Below are positions 32,187-32,706 of a DNA stretch of 32,706 bases, in pieces. The stretch comes from an uncultured Bacteroidales bacterium (GTDB taxonomy: Bacteria > Bacteroidota > Bacteroidia > Bacteroidales > Paludibacteraceae): the NCBI GenBank assembly GCA_902783545.1, contig CACZRD010000046.1, forward strand, positions 1 through 32,706. Direction: 5' to 3'. The first letter of the stretch is position 1. Each line of letters opens with the position of its first letter. The translations under genes and the position numbers were made by a program. The notes under the pieces were generated by a model that was not told the DNA's origin, searched no databases, and saw nothing but the letters and a program-made list of their open reading frames with translations.

Positions 32187-32317
32187 ACAGACCGCTACGC
32201 TCAAAGAAAAAAGACCGCCTACGGCTCAAAGACCGCTAACGCTCAAAGACTAATTAGGCTTTTATCTTTTCTCTTTGAGTAGCCAAAGGCTACGGTCTTT
32301 CGACTAAACTAACTCTT
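32187..32317. repeat. Repeat family C array between moxR and the DUF58 gene
   Basis: Three direct units of about 18-23 bp (gaccgctacgctcaaag, gaccgcctacggctcaaa, gaccgctaacgctcaaag) are followed by an inverted copy (ctttgagtagccaaaggctacggtcttt). A perfect small hairpin, GTAGCC-aaa-GGCTAC, lies at 32279-32293. The gap is unusually long for this operon, and a related copy lies inside ligA. Confidence 0.82.
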
Positions 32318-32706
32318 ATGACAAGCGAAGAATTACTACAACGTGTCCGGAAGATAGAGATCAAGACCCGAGCTCTGTCGCATAACATCTTTGCCGGAGA
32401 GTACCACAGCCAATTCAAAGGCCGCGGTATGGCATTCAGCGAGGTACGCGAGTACCAGCCTGGCGATGATGTGCGTTCCATTGACTGGAACGTGACGGCG
32501 CGAATGGGTAAGCCTTATATCAAGGTGTTTGAGGAAGAGCGCGAACTGACAGTGATGCTCCTGGTGGACGTTTCCGGCAGCCGCAATTTCGGTACGCAGT
32601 CGCAGTACAAACGCGACACCATAGCCGAGGTAGCAGCCACGCTCGCCTTCTCAACCATCGAGAACAACGATAAGGTGGGTTGTATCTTCTTCTCCGACAA
32701 GATCGA
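32318..32706 (+). CDS. DUF58 family protein (partial, runs off the right edge)
   Basis: At least 129 residues from ATG at 32318 with no stop before the window ends. The DUF58 signature is clear: F-K-G-R-G-M-A-F-S-E-V-R-E-Y-Q-P-G-D-D-V-R-S-I-D-W-N-V-T-A-R, then L-L-V-D-V-S-G-S, the MIDAS-like D-x-S-x-S start of a vWA-type fold. These proteins accompany MoxR ATPases and the Bat proteins in Bacteroidota. Position after moxR supports this. No signal peptide appears at the N-terminus; it is presumably cytoplasmic. Confidence 0.9.
   Translation, partial: MTSEELLQRVRKIEIKTRALSHNIFAGEYHSQFKGRGMAFSEVREYQPGDDVRSIDWNVTARMGKPYIKVFEEERELTVMLLVDVSGSRNFGTQSQYKRDTIAEVAATLAFSTIENNDKVGCIFFSDKI

Noticed and set aside
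31083-32204. 373-residue minus-strand frame antisense to moxR
   Set aside because: MoxR is unmistakable on the plus strand. The antisense frame is a shadow.
32187-32317. Possible CRISPR array
   Set aside because: Units are short and adjacent with no unique spacers, and one copy is inverted. No cas genes are present.

Overview
The window looks like chromosomal DNA from a gut-type or oral-type member of the order Bacteroidales. This is an inference from several signs. Eight start regions carry the Bacteroidota promoter (TTTG or a one-base variant, exactly 20 bp, then TAnnTTTG). Genes lack Shine-Dalgarno sequences. There is a BspA-type leucine-rich repeat surface protein, a secreted nuclease with a type IX secretion tail, a PCMD-domain protein, DUF3467 and DUF2971 proteins, and a MoxR-DUF58 pair. 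No rRNA, tRNA, CRISPR array or complete insertion sequence was seen.

Layout. 1-1341 (+): end of an M48-like peptidase, a short agmatine/peptidylarginine deiminase-family protein and a 70-residue unknown. 1308-1760 (-): free methionine sulfoxide reductase, apparently leaderless. 2171-2617 (+): Hsp20. 6538 to 2695 (-): operon of LMW tyrosine phosphatase, YbaK-type tRNA editing protein, MATE pump, PfkB kinase and Bcp peroxiredoxin. 6675-7402 (+): zeta-like kinase with a 50-residue partner. 13168 to 7439 (-): run of SGNH-like protein, PCMD protein, glycosyltransferase 2, DUF3467, nucleoside phosphorylase and a HAD-HD fusion. 14188-13319 (-): GNAT protein with a long repeat-filled leader. 14667-24695 (+): BspA-like protein, T9SS nuclease, lipoprotein, ligA, unknown, dapA, nadK, fmt. 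24768-25898 (+): REP-associated Y1 transposase-like protein beside two matching 20-bp palindromes. 28963 to 26052 (-): AT-rich five-gene operon of mostly secreted unknowns and a DUF2971 protein, read from a promoter through a strongly folded leader of about 340 nt. 29696-31053 (+): HD hydrolase and esterase. 31191-end (+): MoxR and DUF58.

The most striking signal crosses gene boundaries. Short-unit tandem repeats and hairpin repeats (unit sizes 7, 9, 11, 15, about 18 and 21 bp) occur in intergenic DNA. Related copies sit in frame inside loops of otherwise conserved enzymes: LMW phosphatase, HAD-HD protein, glycosyltransferase, and DNA ligase twice. The coding copies keep the frame, and their host proteins seem intact and longer than usual. 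The second most interesting region is 26.0-29.7 kb: the AT-rich operon, its folded leader RNA, and a divergent leader with three perfect inverted repeats. All functional statements are read from sequence motifs without database searches.
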